Assembly (NCBI GenBank): GCA_023268255.1
Contig: JALNJX010000001.1
Coordinates: forward strand, 124,001-188,000
DNA length: 64,000 bases
From: Candidatus Wolframiiraptor sinensis
GTDB taxonomy: Archaea > Thermoproteota > Nitrososphaeria_A > Caldarchaeales > Wolframiiraptoraceae
Direction of reading: 5' to 3'
Positions 25,636 to 35,496 of the stretch are shown piece by piece. A model generated the notes under the pieces. The model was not told where the DNA came from, did not search any database, and saw nothing but the letters and a program-made list of their open reading frames with translations. Each line of letters opens with the position of its first letter. Position 1 is the stretch's first letter. A program made the translations under genes and the position numbers.

Positions 25636-26243
25636 GCGCTGAGGAATGGGCTCCGAGAACAAAGGTTGGCAGAATGGTGAAGGAGGGCAAGATAACCTCG
25701 ATAGCCGAGCTCTTCTCCCAGCACCTCAAGATCACGGAGCCCGAGATCGTGGACTACCTGCTGCCGAACCTGGAGCAGGAGGTCTTGGATATCAACCTCG
25801 TCCAAAAGCAGACCGCCGCGGGAGAGCGCTCAAGATTCAGGGCGATAGTAATCGTGGGCAACAGGGATGGCTATGTCGGGCTAGGAACGGGCAAAGCCGT
25901 CCACGTCGTCTCGGCGATAGAGAAGGCCGTCAAAAACGCGAAGATGAACATAATCCCCGTCAGGAGGGGTTGCGGTAGCTGGGAGTGCGCGTGCGGCCAA
26001 CCTCACAGCCTCTTAACGAAGGTCGAGGGCAAGCGAGGCAGCGTGAGGATCGAGCTCATACCCGGGCCAAGAGGCCTGGGAATAGTCGCTGGCGAGGCCG
26101 CCAGAATAGTGCTCGAGCTAGCTGGCGTGGAAGATGTCTGGACGAGGACATATGGCGAGACTAGGACAACCCTTTCGTTCGCCGGAGCCGCGGTTGAGGC
26201 TCTTAGGAACACGAACAAGATAGTCCTTCCGAGCATGTGGTGA
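25632..26243 (+). CDS. rps5: Ribosomal protein uS5
   Basis: A 203-residue small-subunit protein with a double-stranded-RNA-binding-like N-terminal domain ([23 protein letters not shown]) and the C-terminal S5 domain ([19 protein letters not shown]-type segment). It contributes to decoding accuracy and mRNA entry. The insert [14 protein letters not shown], with three cysteines, is typical of archaeal forms. It overlaps uL18 by four bases. Confidence 0.95.
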   Translation: MSAEEWAPRTKVGRMVKEGKITSIAELFSQHLKITEPEIVDYLLPNLEQEVLDINLVQKQTAAGERSRFRAIVIVGNRDGYVGLGTGKAVHVVSAIEKAVKNAKMNIIPVRRGCGSWECACGQPHSLLTKVEGKRGSVRIELIPGPRGLGIVAGEAARIVLELAGVEDVWTRTYGETRTTLSFAGAAVEALRNTNKIVLPSMW

Positions 26244-26249
26244 TGAGCC

Positions 26250-26732
26250 TTGGCGGAGGAGGCCCAATGCTATCTCGTGATAAGGATTAAGGGAAGCGTT
26301 AAGGCGAGGAAGGATCACCTCGACACTTTGAGAATGCTCAATCTAGGGAGGGCGAACTGGGCGACGATAATCCCCAAGACCCCGAGCTATGAGGGAATGC
26401 TGAAGAAGGTTGAGCACATGATAACCTGGGGCGAACCGAACCTCAAAACTATCAAGACATTCCTCAAGAAGGTGGAAGTGATTGGAAATGGGAAATTGAA
26501 TGATGAGTATGCGAGGAAGCTCGGCTTCGAGTCCCTCGATGATCTGGCGAAGAAGATTTACAGGGCCGAGATAACCTTGAGCTCCTTGAAAGAGAAGGGC
26601 GTGAAGCCCTATGCGAGGCTTCATCCGCCCAGTGGAGGATTCAGGGGCACGATTAAGAAGCATGTCTCCGCCGGCGGGGAATATGGTTACCGTGGCGAGA
26701 AAATAAATGAGCTATTCGTCAAGATGGCTTGA
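26250..26732 (+). CDS. rpl30: Ribosomal protein uL30
   Basis: A 160-residue archaeal uL30 (eukaryotic L7 type): YLVIRIKGSVKARKDHLDTLRML at the N-terminus, then a long archaeal extension with HPPSGGFRGTIKKHVSAGGEYGYRG near the end. Start is TTG 26250, six bases after the uS5 stop. Confidence 0.93.
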   Translation: MAEEAQCYLVIRIKGSVKARKDHLDTLRMLNLGRANWATIIPKTPSYEGMLKKVEHMITWGEPNLKTIKTFLKKVEVIGNGKLNDEYARKLGFESLDDLAKKIYRAEITLSSLKEKGVKPYARLHPPSGGFRGTIKKHVSAGGEYGYRGEKINELFVKMA

Positions 26733-26813
26733 GAATAGTTGCGGAAAAAGTATATTAAGGCAGGGAAGCCGGCTGTATCCAGAAAACCCTCAACTAAGGG
26801 GCGCGTGAAGAGT

Positions 26814-27269
26814 ATGGGGACGCGGCATCGCAAAAGCAGAAAGCGCAGGGGCAGTAGAACATGTGGCTGGGGCCAGATAGGCCAGCATAGGAAATCGGGG
26901 TCAAGAGGAGGACATGGCCACGCCGGGATGCATAAGCACAAGTGGACGTGGGTTCTCAAATATGATCCGGACTACTTCGGGAAGCACGGCTTCTATAGGC
27001 CGAACAAGCGCGAGATCAAGGCCATGAACCTGACGCAGCTCTCAACGCTCGTTGAGAACTTGGAGCGGAGAGGAGAACTCAAGCTCATGAATGGGGTGCC
27101 GGTCATTGACTTGTCAGCGCTCGGGGTCGGCAAGCTCGTAGGCGGAGGAAGAGTGGATAGGAGGCTCATGGTGGTCGTGGATAGCTGGACCGAGAAAGCG
27201 GAGAAGGCGATAAGAGAGGCCGGTGGAAAGTTGGTCAAGCCCAAGGAGATCGAGGGTGTGGCCGCTTGA
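26814..27269 (+). CDS. rpl15: Ribosomal protein uL15
   Basis: A large-subunit protein of 151 residues from ATG 26814. RKSRKRRGSRTCGWGQIGQHRKSGSRGG is the glycine/arginine-rich extension that threads into 23S rRNA; GVPVIDLSALGVGKLVGGG and the C-terminal KAEKAIREAGGK are also conserved. The frame is open back to TTG 26739, but the first 25 residues do not resemble the family, so 26814 is preferred. Its stop overlaps the SecY start. Confidence 0.92.
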   Translation: MGTRHRKSRKRRGSRTCGWGQIGQHRKSGSRGGHGHAGMHKHKWTWVLKYDPDYFGKHGFYRPNKREIKAMNLTQLSTLVENLERRGELKLMNGVPVIDLSALGVGKLVGGGRVDRRLMVVVDSWTEKAEKAIREAGGKLVKPKEIEGVAA

Positions 27270-28681
27270 GCCTGAGGCAAGCGGTCGAGAATATCGCGCG
27301 ATATCTCCCCGAGATCAAGAGACCTGTTAGGAGGCCTAGCCTTGGTGAGAGGCTGATCTGGACTGCTCTAGTCCTCGTCATATACACGCTCATGGGCCAT
27401 ACGACGCTCTACGGTGTCTCCCAGGCGGCTGGGCTCGCGGGCCAAAGCCCCCTAATCATGAGCATAATCTTCGCTCAGAAAATCGGTACGCTAACGACCC
27501 TGGGCATAGGCCCGATCGTGACTGCCGGGCTGACCCTCCAGCTACTCGTCGGGGCCCAGATCATAAAGCTCGATCTCTCAAAGCCCGAGGACAGGACGAC
27601 TTTCACCGCGCTCAGCAAGCTCTTCACGATCGTCGTGATAATCGTGGAGGCCGCAATCTACACGGTCTCAGGAATGCTCGGGCACCTAGAGCCAGTAGTC
27701 CAGGCAATAGTCTTCGCTCAGCTCGTGGCCGCCACGATGCTAATAGTATTCATGGATGAGCTGATACAGAAAGGCTGGGGTCTTGGGAGCGGAGTGAGCC
27801 TATTCATAGCGGCCGGCGTCGCCGAGACGATATTCATGAACCTCTTCTCGCCGATAATTCTTCCCGACGGCTATTACCAGGGAGTAATCCTCGCGCTGGT
27901 GCAGGCGGCCGCTGGAGGCGGCTCCATCGGGAATCTAATCTACAGAGGACAATTTCCGGATGTAATGGGCCTAGTAGCGACGATAGCATTGCTGCTTCTC
28001 ATAATCTACCTGGAAGCTCTCAGGATAGAGGTGCCGATACAGCATGCCCGCGTCTCGGGCTACGTTGCCAGATACCCGATAAAGTTCCTCTACGTCTCCA
28101 ACATCCCCGTGATCTTCACCTCGGTGATCTTCACGAACATCTACTTCTTCTCCACGATAATCTGGAGCAGGTTCAACCCGGCGAACCAGGATCCTATCCT
28201 CAACTTAATCGGATCATTTAACGCGACAGAGTATGGCCCAGTCCCGCTCGGAGGCCTAGCTTACTACGTGACACCTCCCGATAGCATAGCGGCCGCGGTG
28301 GCGGATCCGATCAGGCTTCTCGTATACGCCGCTCTGATGCTCGGCTTCTGCGTGCTCTTCGCGAAGTTCTGGGTTGAGGTCGGAGGCCTGTCGCCGGAGA
28401 GGATCGCCGGTCAGCTCATCAAGGCGGGCATGCAAGTTCCGGGGTTCAGGAGGGCGCCGGCCGTAATCGCTAGAATGCTCGAGAAGTATATCCGGACGCT
28501 GACGATCTTGAGCGCCATCATAGTGGGCCTCATCGCCGTCTTCGGAGACTACTTCAATGTCTACGGAGGCGGGATAGGAATACTTCTGATGACGGGCATC
28601 TTAATGCAGTACTACGAGCTCCTGGTGAGAGAAAGGCTCGAGGAGATGAGCCCGATATTCAGGAGGCTGCTCGGAGAGTAG
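27266..28681 (+). CDS. secY: Protein translocase subunit SecY
   Basis: The 471-residue pore subunit of the Sec translocon, with ten predicted transmembrane helices. TM1 is followed by a short external plug segment; IQKGWGLGSGVSLFIAAG (TM4-5 region) and IPVIFTSVIF are typical, and GLSPERIAGQLIKAGMQVPGFR is the conserved cytosolic loop that contacts the ribosome. Starts at TTG 27266, four bases into the uL15 end, so it is co-expressed with the ribosomal cluster as in most archaea. Confidence 0.96.
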   Translation: MSLRQAVENIARYLPEIKRPVRRPSLGERLIWTALVLVIYTLMGHTTLYGVSQAAGLAGQSPLIMSIIFAQKIGTLTTLGIGPIVTAGLTLQLLVGAQIIKLDLSKPEDRTTFTALSKLFTIVVIIVEAAIYTVSGMLGHLEPVVQAIVFAQLVAATMLIVFMDELIQKGWGLGSGVSLFIAAGVAETIFMNLFSPIILPDGYYQGVILALVQAAAGGGSIGNLIYRGQFPDVMGLVATIALLLLIIYLEALRIEVPIQHARVSGYVARYPIKFLYVSNIPVIFTSVIFTNIYFFSTIIWSRFNPANQDPILNLIGSFNATEYGPVPLGGLAYYVTPPDSIAAAVADPIRLLVYAALMLGFCVLFAKFWVEVGGLSPERIAGQLIKAGMQVPGFRRAPAVIARMLEKYIRTLTILSAIIVGLIAVFGDYFNVYGGGIGILLMTGILMQYYELLVRERLEEMSPIFRRLLGE

Positions 28682-28732
28682 CGCGGGAAAAACATATTAT
28701 CTCGCGGGGCCTCTGGATCATCGAGGGGGCTT

Positions 28733-29203
28733 ATGGCGCAGGCGATGCTCGAGATATTCATCATAACAGTTGCCGTGAGCTTAGCGACAAGCCTGCTGAG
28801 GAGAAAGATTATGACGCCCGAGGACATGGCTAAGATGGCCGAGTCCCAGAGCTTTAAGAAGATGCTTCTCGAGGCGCAGAGGAAAGGGGATAAGAAGACG
28901 TTGCAGAAGCTCATGCGCAAGCAGGACTATTATCGGAAGATCGACGCGGAGGTGGGCAAGAAGAATATGATAATCCTCGTCGCGAGCATAGCGATATTCT
29001 ATGTGGTCTTCCTGGGCGTATTAACTCCGCTATATGGCGGGGTGGGCGTTGTAGCAATTCTGCCCGGGGATATGATGTTCCCCTTCATCGGGAATAAGCT
29101 GGACTACATCAGCTGGTATGTTCTAAGCCTGTTCGCCGTCAGCTTTCCCATCAATAAGCTGCTCCAGGTCAGCCCGAAGCGCGCCCTCTCGAGAGGAGAT
29201 TAG
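28733..29203 (+). CDS. EMC3/TMCO1-family membrane protein (DUF106), YidC-like insertase
   Basis: A 156-residue membrane protein of the archaeal DUF106 family, related to YidC, Get1 and EMC3. Order: TM1 (residues 6-22), a charged cytoplasmic coiled-coil hairpin (about 25-75, [21 protein letters not shown]), then two or three helices. These proteins are thought to help insert short-tailed membrane proteins next to the ribosome. Its place right after secY is the usual archaeal context; adenylate kinase, eL34, cmk and eL14, which often lie here, are missing. Confidence 0.87.
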   Translation: MAQAMLEIFIITVAVSLATSLLRRKIMTPEDMAKMAESQSFKKMLLEAQRKGDKKTLQKLMRKQDYYRKIDAEVGKKNMIILVASIAIFYVVFLGVLTPLYGGVGVVAILPGDMMFPFIGNKLDYISWYVLSLFAVSFPINKLLQVSPKRALSRGD

Positions 29204-29246
29204 TCCGGGGAAACGTTATTATGAGGCCCTCCCTCAGCAAGTATCC

Positions 29247-30233
29247 ATGGCTAGAGTATACCTTGATGCCGACGCCGACCTCTCGATACTCAGGGATGAG
29301 ATCATAGCAATCATGGGATATGGTAGCCAGGGAAGAAATCAGGCGCTGAATCTGAGAGACTCCGGCTTGAAGGTGATAATCGGCTGCAGGCCGGGCAGGT
29401 CCAAGCAGCTCGCCGAGAAGGAGGGCTTCGAGGTCTACGATATGGATGAGGCCGCGAGAAGGGGGACGATAATCTACATGCTCATCCCCGATATGGCTCA
29501 CAAGGAGGTATACGAGAGATACATCAAGGATAATCTCTCCGAGGGGAAGGCCCTCTGCTTCTCCCACGGCTTCAGCATACACTACAAGCAGGTTATCCCG
29601 CCGCCATACGTCGACGTGATAATGGTTGCGCCGAAGGGACCTGGCCCAATAGTCAGAGAGAATTATCTAAGGGGCAGCGGCGTCCCGGCGCTGATAGCGG
29701 TCGAGCAGGATTACACGGGAAAGGCCAAGCAGAGAGCTCTCGCGATAGCCAAGGGTATAGGGGCGACGAGAATCGGAGCACTCGAGACGACGTTCAGGGA
29801 TGAGACCGAGAGCGACCTGATAGGTGAGCAGACGGTCCTAGTCGGAGGCTTGATGGAGCTGATAAAGAAGGGCTTCGAGGTCTTGGTCGAGGAGGGCTAC
29901 CCGCCCGAGCTAGCATACTTCGAGGCGTGCAATGAGGCCAAGCTGATCATGGACCTGATATATGCCGGGGGATTAACCGGCATGCTGAAAGCGGTCTCGG
30001 ATACGGCGAAGTATGGGGGGCTAACCGTCGGCCCAAAGATAATTGATGAGCACGTGAAGGAGAATATGAGGGCGGCTGCGAGGCGCGTCAAGGATGGAAG
30101 CTTCGCCAGAGAGTGGATCCGAGAGCATGAGAGCGGCGGAAAGACCCTCAAGCAGCTCATGGAGCAGCTGGAGAACCATCCGCTGGAGATCGTCGGGAGA
30201 AGGCTCAGGAGAATGGCGGGCCTAGAGAAATAA
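29247..30233 (+). CDS. ilvC: Ketol-acid reductoisomerase
   Basis: A 328-residue class I enzyme for valine, leucine and isoleucine synthesis, converting 2-acetolactate or 2-aceto-2-hydroxybutyrate to the dihydroxy acids. [17 protein letters not shown] binds the cofactor, the loop CRPGRSKQ after strand 2 has Arg/Ser/Lys suited to NADPH, and VAPKGPG with the C-terminal knotted domain ([11 protein letters not shown]) holds Mg2+. It begins 44 bases after the DUF106 stop and leads into leuCDBA, forming a branched-chain amino acid operon; acetolactate synthase is not in the window. Confidence 0.96.
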   Translation: MARVYLDADADLSILRDEIIAIMGYGSQGRNQALNLRDSGLKVIIGCRPGRSKQLAEKEGFEVYDMDEAARRGTIIYMLIPDMAHKEVYERYIKDNLSEGKALCFSHGFSIHYKQVIPPPYVDVIMVAPKGPGPIVRENYLRGSGVPALIAVEQDYTGKAKQRALAIAKGIGATRIGALETTFRDETESDLIGEQTVLVGGLMELIKKGFEVLVEEGYPPELAYFEACNEAKLIMDLIYAGGLTGMLKAVSDTAKYGGLTVGPKIIDEHVKENMRAAARRVKDGSFAREWIREHESGGKTLKQLMEQLENHPLEIVGRRLRRMAGLEK

Positions 30234-30279
30234 CTAGAAATAACGCCATTATATTGGGGGAGCGGAGGCGGTCGGGAAG

Positions 30280-31536
30280 TTGAATATCGTCGAGAAGATC
30301 TTGGCAAGAGCGTCCGGCGAGAGGGAGGTTTCACCTGGCCAGATTGTTGACGCGAAAGTGGATAAGGCGATGATGCACGACCTCACCGGGCCGAGGGTGA
30401 TAGACTCTTTCAGGGAGATAGGCGTCAAGCGCGTCTGGGATCCGGAGAGAATAATCGTCGTATTCGATCACGATGTCCCGCCATCGACCATAAAGGCCGC
30501 GGAGCTCCAGAAGAAGGTGAGAAACTTCGTCAAGGAGCAGGGGATAAGGTACTTCTACGATATAGGGCGCGGAGGAATCTGCCACGTCGTCATGCTCGAG
30601 AAGGGCCATGTCAAGCCTGGGGAGCTGATAGTCGGAGCGGACTCTCATACGGTGACGTATGGAGCGCTCGGCGCGTTCGCCACTGGGGTCGGCGCGACCG
30701 ACATGGCGGCCGTCCTCGCGACGGGCTCAATATGGCTCAGGGTTCCGGAGACGCTCAAGTTCGAAGTCGATGGAAAGCTCCAGAAACGAGTCTACGCGAA
30801 GGACATAATACTACACATTATCGGGATGATCGGGAGCGAGGGCGCGAACTATAAAGCCATGCTCTTCTCCGGCCGAGCGATAAGGGATCTCGGGATAGAT
30901 GGTAGAGCGACGATATGCAACATGAGCATAGAGGCTGGAGCGAAGGCCGGGATAGTGGAGCCGGACGAGAAGACGATGAAATACGTGAGGGAGAGGGTCG
31001 GGGAGCCTATAAGCCCCATCAGGAGCGATAAGGACGCCGAGTTCGCGAAGGTCTATGAGGTAGATGCATCTCGGCTGGAGCCCCAGATCGCGATCCCGCC
31101 ATCCGTCGATAACGTGAAGCCGGTGAGCGAGGTCGGCGACGTGGAGATAAATCAGGGCTTCATAGGAACATGCACGAATGGCAGGCTGGATGATCTCAGG
31201 GCCGCCGCAGAGATCTTGAGGGGCAAGAGAGTGAAGGATGGCGTCAGGCTCGTTATAATCCCTGGATCGCAGGAGGTCTATCACCAAGCTCTCAAGGAGG
31301 GTTTGATCGACGTATTCGTCAAGGCCGGCGCGATAGTCTGCGGCCCGGGATGCGGCCCATGCATCGGGATAAGCAGAGGAGTCTTGGCCGATGACGAAGT
31401 CTGCATAAGCTCCGCAAACAGGAACTTCGTTGGAAGAATGGGGAGCCCGAGGTCGAAGGTCTACCTCGCCTCGCCGGCCACAGTGGCCGCGTCAGCCATA
31501 AGAGGAAAGATAACAGATCCACGGGAGGTGGGTTAG
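30280..31536 (+). CDS. leuC: 3-Isopropylmalate dehydratase, large subunit
   Basis: A 418-residue aconitase-family subunit of the archaeal LeuC/HacA type. GADSHTVTYGALGAFATGVGATD binds substrate and the first cluster region; the 4Fe-4S cysteines lie in GTCTNGR and GPGCGPCIG. With LeuD it isomerises 2- to 3-isopropylmalate. Start is TTG 30280 after GGGAAG. Archaeal LeuCD-type enzymes can act on related acids, so a side role on citrate or homocitrate for the 3.5-6 kb pathway is conceivable but unproven. Confidence 0.94.
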   Translation: MNIVEKILARASGEREVSPGQIVDAKVDKAMMHDLTGPRVIDSFREIGVKRVWDPERIIVVFDHDVPPSTIKAAELQKKVRNFVKEQGIRYFYDIGRGGICHVVMLEKGHVKPGELIVGADSHTVTYGALGAFATGVGATDMAAVLATGSIWLRVPETLKFEVDGKLQKRVYAKDIILHIIGMIGSEGANYKAMLFSGRAIRDLGIDGRATICNMSIEAGAKAGIVEPDEKTMKYVRERVGEPISPIRSDKDAEFAKVYEVDASRLEPQIAIPPSVDNVKPVSEVGDVEINQGFIGTCTNGRLDDLRAAAEILRGKRVKDGVRLVIIPGSQEVYHQALKEGLIDVFVKAGAIVCGPGCGPCIGISRGVLADDEVCISSANRNFVGRMGSPRSKVYLASPATVAASAIRGKITDPREVG

Positions 31537-31540
31537 GGGG

Positions 31541-32035
31541 ATGAAGATCGAGGGAAGAGTAGTGGTCTATGGAGATAACATTGACACGGACGTGATTATT
31601 CCAGGCAGGTATCTGGTTCTCCAGGAGCCGTCGGAGCTCGCTAAGCATGCGATGGAGGGCATTGATCCGAGCTTTCCCGAGAAGGCCAGGGAGGGGGTGA
31701 TAATTGTGGCCGGGAGAAACTTCGGATGCGGGTCGAGCAGGGAGGAGGCTCCTGTGGCCCTGAAGCACGCCAACACGAGGTGCGTGATAGCAGAGTCCTT
31801 CGCGAGAATATTCTACAGGAACGCGATAAACATCGGCCTCCCGATAATCGAGGCGAGCCTGAGGGATAAGGTGAGCGAGGGAGACCTGCTCTCGGTAGAC
31901 CTCGTCAGCGGAATAATAGAGAATAAGACCAAGGGGGTCAGGATTCAGGCGAAACCCCTGCCGCCGCTCGCGATCGAGATAATAAATGCAGGCGGACTCA
32001 CGAAGTACGTGCGGAGGAAGCTGGGACTCGAGTAG
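31541..32035 (+). CDS. leuD: 3-Isopropylmalate dehydratase, small subunit
   Basis: The 164-residue swivelling subunit partner of LeuC. GDNIDTDVIIPGRYL at the start and NFGCGSSREEAPVALK (Ser/Arg substrate contacts) are diagnostic. The loop just after IIPGRY reads LVLQEPSEL; this loop decides substrate choice in the family, but I cannot read specificity from it with certainty. It starts five bases after leuC, with a GGGGG ribosome site. Confidence 0.94.
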   Translation: MKIEGRVVVYGDNIDTDVIIPGRYLVLQEPSELAKHAMEGIDPSFPEKAREGVIIVAGRNFGCGSSREEAPVALKHANTRCVIAESFARIFYRNAINIGLPIIEASLRDKVSEGDLLSVDLVSGIIENKTKGVRIQAKPLPPLAIEIINAGGLTKYVRRKLGLE

Positions 32036-32047
32036 TGGCGACCCCAC

Positions 32048-33079
32048 ATGAGGTATCGAATAGCCCTGATACGCGGTGATGGGATAGGGCCGGAGCAGGC
32101 TGAGGCAACGCTTCTCGTCCTCTCTAGGCTTGAGGAGATCCTGGGCCTGGATCTGGAGATCGTGGATGCCAAGGCCGGCGACGAGTGCATGAGGAAGACC
32201 GGGACGCCGCTCCCAGAGGAGACGATAAGGATACTGAAAAGCACCCACGCGTGCTTGAAGGGGCCTGTCGGCGAGACGGCCGCGGACGTGATCGTGAGGC
32301 TTAGGCAGATGTTCGACCTTTACGCGAATGTTAGGCCTGCGAGATCACTCCCAAACGTCCCATCCCTCAAGCCAAACATAGACCTCGTCATAGTCCGAGA
32401 GAACACTGAGGACCTCTATAAGGGATATGAGTGGGAGCTCGATGGCGCCGCGATCGGCATCAGGCTGATAACCCGTAGGGGTTGCGAGCGCATAGCCAGA
32501 TATGCTTTCGAGCTCGCTAGGAGGCGGCGGCGGAAGGTCATAGCGGTCCATAAGGCAAACGTCATGAGAATCACCTGCGGCCTCTTCGCAAGAACATGCA
32601 GGGAGGTGGCGAAGGAGTATCCAGACATCATCTACTCCGAGATGTATGTCGACGCGGCCGCCATGGACCTGATAAGAAGGCCGGAGCAATTCGACGTAAT
32701 AGTCACGACGAATGTTTTCGGGGACATATTATCGGATGAGGCCGCGCAGGTCGTTGGGGGCCTCGGCCTAGCGCCAGCCGCAAACATAGGGGATGAATAC
32801 GCGATCTTCGAGCCCGTTCACGGATGCGCCCCGGACATCGCTGGAAAGGGAATAGCGAACCCGATCTCGATGATACTCTCGGCCGCATTGATGTTCGAGT
32901 GGCTGTCGGCTAAGCACGGGGACGAGAAATGCCTCGAAGCGTCTAGGCTGATAAGCGATGCTGTAGTGGGGGCTTTGGAGGAGGGAAGGGCGCTTACGCC
33001 GGATCTCGGCGGCAACGCCAAGACGATCGAGCTCGGCGCGAGGATAGCGGGCTTCATCGAGAAGATTAAGCGGCCCTAG
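32048..33079 (+). CDS. leuB: 3-Isopropylmalate dehydrogenase
   Basis: A 343-residue NAD-dependent beta-decarboxylating dehydrogenase oxidising 3-isopropylmalate to 2-oxoisocaproate. IRGDGIGPE opens it; FDLYANVRP and VRENTEDLYKG hold the substrate; DILSDEAAQ binds metal; HGCAPDIAGKGIANP is the isopropylmalate/homoisocitrate form, in contrast to the APKYKG...KVNP form of the related gene at 3551-4573. Placement between leuD and leuA supports the leucine role. Confidence 0.93.
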   Translation: MRYRIALIRGDGIGPEQAEATLLVLSRLEEILGLDLEIVDAKAGDECMRKTGTPLPEETIRILKSTHACLKGPVGETAADVIVRLRQMFDLYANVRPARSLPNVPSLKPNIDLVIVRENTEDLYKGYEWELDGAAIGIRLITRRGCERIARYAFELARRRRRKVIAVHKANVMRITCGLFARTCREVAKEYPDIIYSEMYVDAAAMDLIRRPEQFDVIVTTNVFGDILSDEAAQVVGGLGLAPAANIGDEYAIFEPVHGCAPDIAGKGIANPISMILSAALMFEWLSAKHGDEKCLEASRLISDAVVGALEEGRALTPDLGGNAKTIELGARIAGFIEKIKRP

Positions 33080-33104
33080 GTGCGTGAAGCCCGGCTAAGC
33101 GTAA

Positions 33105-33115
33105 AGGTTTAATTA
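33105..33115 (+). promoter_or_regulatory. TATA box for leuA
   Basis: AGGTTTAATTA, centred about 31 bases before TTG 33141, suggests that leuA has its own leaderless promoter in addition to read-through from leuB. Confidence 0.45.
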
Positions 33116-33140
33116 CTCTCTCACTCGGCAGTCTCCAGAA

Positions 33141-34637
33141 TTGAGCGAGGTTATCAGGATTTTCGACACGACGCTGAGGGATGGCGAGCAGGCTCCAGGA
33201 GTGAGCTTAACGCCCGAGCAGAAACTGGAGATAGCTATACAGCTTGATAGGCTCGGTGTTGACGTTATCGAGGTGGGATTCCCGGTCGCGTCGGAGGGCG
33301 AGAGAAAAGCATTCGAGCTGATAAGGGATGCGGGGCTCAAGGCTGAGATATGCGCGCTGGCCAGGGCTGATCAGAGGGATGTGGATGCCGCTATCGAGGT
33401 CGAGCCGGATTCCATCCACGTATTCTACTCGACCAGCGACATACACCTGAAAAATGTTCTCGGAGTGAGCAGGAATGAGGCTCTGGAGAGGATCTCGAGA
33501 TACGTCTCCTACGTCAAGGATCACGGCTTCATATGCGAGTTCTCGCCGATGGATGCGACTAGGACGGATCTCGAGTTTCTCAAGCAAGCCTGCTGGGCCG
33601 CCGAGGAAGCTGGAGCCGACCGGATCAACATCCCTGACACGGTCGGCGTGATGACTCCCAGGCGCATGTATGACTTGATCAAGGAGATAAGGAACGTTGT
33701 TAGGATACCGATAAGCGTTCACTGCCATAATGACTTCGGGCTGGCCGTAGCCAATACCCTCGCGGGAATAGAGGCTGGAGCTGTTCAAGCCCACGTCACG
33801 GTCAACGGCATAGGCGAGAGGGCTGGAAACGCCGCCCTAGAGGAGGTGGTCATGGCTCTCAGCCTGCTATATGGCAAGAAGACCAACATTGATGCGAGGC
33901 AGATATACGCGACATCCCAGCTCGTCAGGAGGCTAACCGGGATACAGCTTCAGCCCCATAAGCCGATAGTGGGCGATAACGCGTTCGCGCATGAGTCTGG
34001 GATACACGTCAAGGGAGTTATCGTTGATCCATGCGCCTTCGAGCCCTTCAACCCGGAGCTCGTCGGGAGGGTTAGGAAGATCGTGGCGGGGAAGCATGCG
34101 GGCAAGCACGGGATAAAGACGATGCTGGAGGAAAGCGGGTTGAAGCCAACGGAGAGCCAGCTAGAGGAGATTGTTAGGAGGGTTAAGGAGCTGGGAGATA
34201 AGGGTAAAGCGGTCACGGACACGGATGTTCTCGCGATAGCTAGATCCGTGATAGAGGCGCCGATGGAGGAAATGAAAGCGGTAAAGCTTGAGGAGCTCGT
34301 GGTTGTTACCGGGACCGGCGTAATACCGACCTCATCCGTCAAGCTGAACGTGCTCGGTAAGGAATACGTCTCGGCGGAGACCGGGGTGGGCCCTGTCGAT
34401 GCCTCGCTAAAGGCGATACAGAGGGTTCTCCAGAACCTCGCCAAGATAAGCTTGCGGGAGTTCAGAATTGAGGCCGTCACGGGAGGCTCCGACGCGATCG
34501 CCGAGGTGATTATCAAGGTCGAGGATGAGACTGGAAACATAGTCTCCGCCAGGGGAGCAAGGGAGGACATAGTGATGGCGAGCGTCGAGGCGATGATGAA
34601 CGCGATCAACAAGCTCCTAGCGAAGAAGATGCGGTAA
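33141..34637 (+). CDS. leuA: 2-Isopropylmalate synthase (LeuA/CimA group)
   Basis: A 498-residue condensing enzyme. The DRE-TIM barrel starts with FDTTLRDGEQAPGVSL; HCHNDFGLAVANTL binds the metal; NGIGERAGNAALEEVV and FAHESGIHVKG follow. The C-terminal 120 residues (from about 375) form a LeuA dimer/allosteric domain, absent from the HMGL-like gene at 4.6 kb, consistent with feedback control by leucine. Citramalate synthase is a close relative with the same architecture; position at the end of leuCDB argues for LeuA. Start is TTG 33141. Confidence 0.9.
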   Translation: MSEVIRIFDTTLRDGEQAPGVSLTPEQKLEIAIQLDRLGVDVIEVGFPVASEGERKAFELIRDAGLKAEICALARADQRDVDAAIEVEPDSIHVFYSTSDIHLKNVLGVSRNEALERISRYVSYVKDHGFICEFSPMDATRTDLEFLKQACWAAEEAGADRINIPDTVGVMTPRRMYDLIKEIRNVVRIPISVHCHNDFGLAVANTLAGIEAGAVQAHVTVNGIGERAGNAALEEVVMALSLLYGKKTNIDARQIYATSQLVRRLTGIQLQPHKPIVGDNAFAHESGIHVKGVIVDPCAFEPFNPELVGRVRKIVAGKHAGKHGIKTMLEESGLKPTESQLEEIVRRVKELGDKGKAVTDTDVLAIARSVIEAPMEEMKAVKLEELVVVTGTGVIPTSSVKLNVLGKEYVSAETGVGPVDASLKAIQRVLQNLAKISLREFRIEAVTGGSDAIAEVIIKVEDETGNIVSARGAREDIVMASVEAMMNAINKLLAKKMR

Positions 34638-34652
34638 GCCGATCCCCTGCTA

Positions 34653-35417
34653 TCAGCTCTCCTGTGCGGCCTGATCCTCGATAAGCTGATCTCTGATAAT
34701 CTTCCCCACCTCCTCAAGCCCGTGAACGAGGAAGCCATAGCACTCGCCGGGTTTCTCTGGTGATGAGTAGAGGACCAGCAGCCTCTCGAAGTCCGCGGAG
34801 ATGAAGCTGAGGGGAACGAGCGCCGTGAAGGTGCTGCCCCCAAACTCCCTCAGAAACTCCTCCAATAATTCCAGCGGCACTTCTCTTCTCAGAACGCGTG
34901 CATCGGCGTAGAAGTATACTCGGCCACCTCTCCGCTTAAACTCCCTGAGCTTCTCCGCGAAATCCATTAGCACGCGCGATGGAAGATAGAATATTCTCGC
35001 CAGTAGATCTTTTCTCGCCCTCTCAATCATGTCTAAGCTTGCCTCATAGGCACTCTCACCCTTCAGAAGAATCATGTTGAACTTCGGGATAGTCCTCGTC
35101 GAGGCATGCATCAGCCTCAGCCTCTCCACCGCCCCCGAGATCTCATCAAACAGCCTCCTCCTTAGGGGCTCTAGAGCCCTCTCGGGCGGCACGGCGGAAT
35201 AGATCGCCGGCCTAGAGCTGAGCACTCTCTGAACGATGCCCGCCTCCTCAAGCTTGCCCAGAACATCGTAGATCCTCGTCCTGGGAACTCCAGACCTCCT
35301 CGAGATCTCGCTCGCGTCAGCCTCCCCAAGCTCCACGAGAGCTATGTATGCTCTCGCCTCATACTCGCTCAGCCCGAGCTTCTTGAGGGCGTGGACCAGC
35401 TTCTCATGCTCGCTCAC
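34653..35417 (-). CDS. TrmB-family transcriptional regulator
   Basis: A 254-residue regulator. Residues 5-75 form a winged helix of the TrmB type (LGLSEYEARAYIALVELGEADASEISRRSGVPRTRIYDVLGKLEEAGIV in full, shown here only by its start LGLSEYEARAYI and RSGVPRTRIYDVL). The rest matches the PLD-like effector domain that in TrmB proteins binds sugars. It is divergent from the ABC transporter at 35497 with 80 bases between, which is the classic layout for local control of that transporter. The ligand is unknown. Confidence 0.88.
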   Translation of the reverse strand: MSEHEKLVHALKKLGLSEYEARAYIALVELGEADASEISRRSGVPRTRIYDVLGKLEEAGIVQRVLSSRPAIYSAVPPERALEPLRRRLFDEISGAVERLRLMHASTRTIPKFNMILLKGESAYEASLDMIERARKDLLARIFYLPSRVLMDFAEKLREFKRRGGRVYFYADARVLRREVPLELLEEFLREFGGSTFTALVPLSFISADFERLLVLYSSPEKPGECYGFLVHGLEEVGKIIRDQLIEDQAAQES

Positions 35418-35450
35418 GGCGGGACCTGAAATAATACTCCGCGAGTTACA

Positions 35451-35462
35451 AAAAATACTTAT
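35451..35462 (+). promoter_or_regulatory. TATA box for the MacB-like transporter operon
   Basis: AAAAATACTTAT lies 35-46 bases before the TTG start at 35497, in the intergenic region shared with the divergent TrmB-type regulator. Confidence 0.45.
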
Positions 35463-35496
35463 CGCGCCTCGGGAGCCCTCCGCTGGGTGATAGGCT

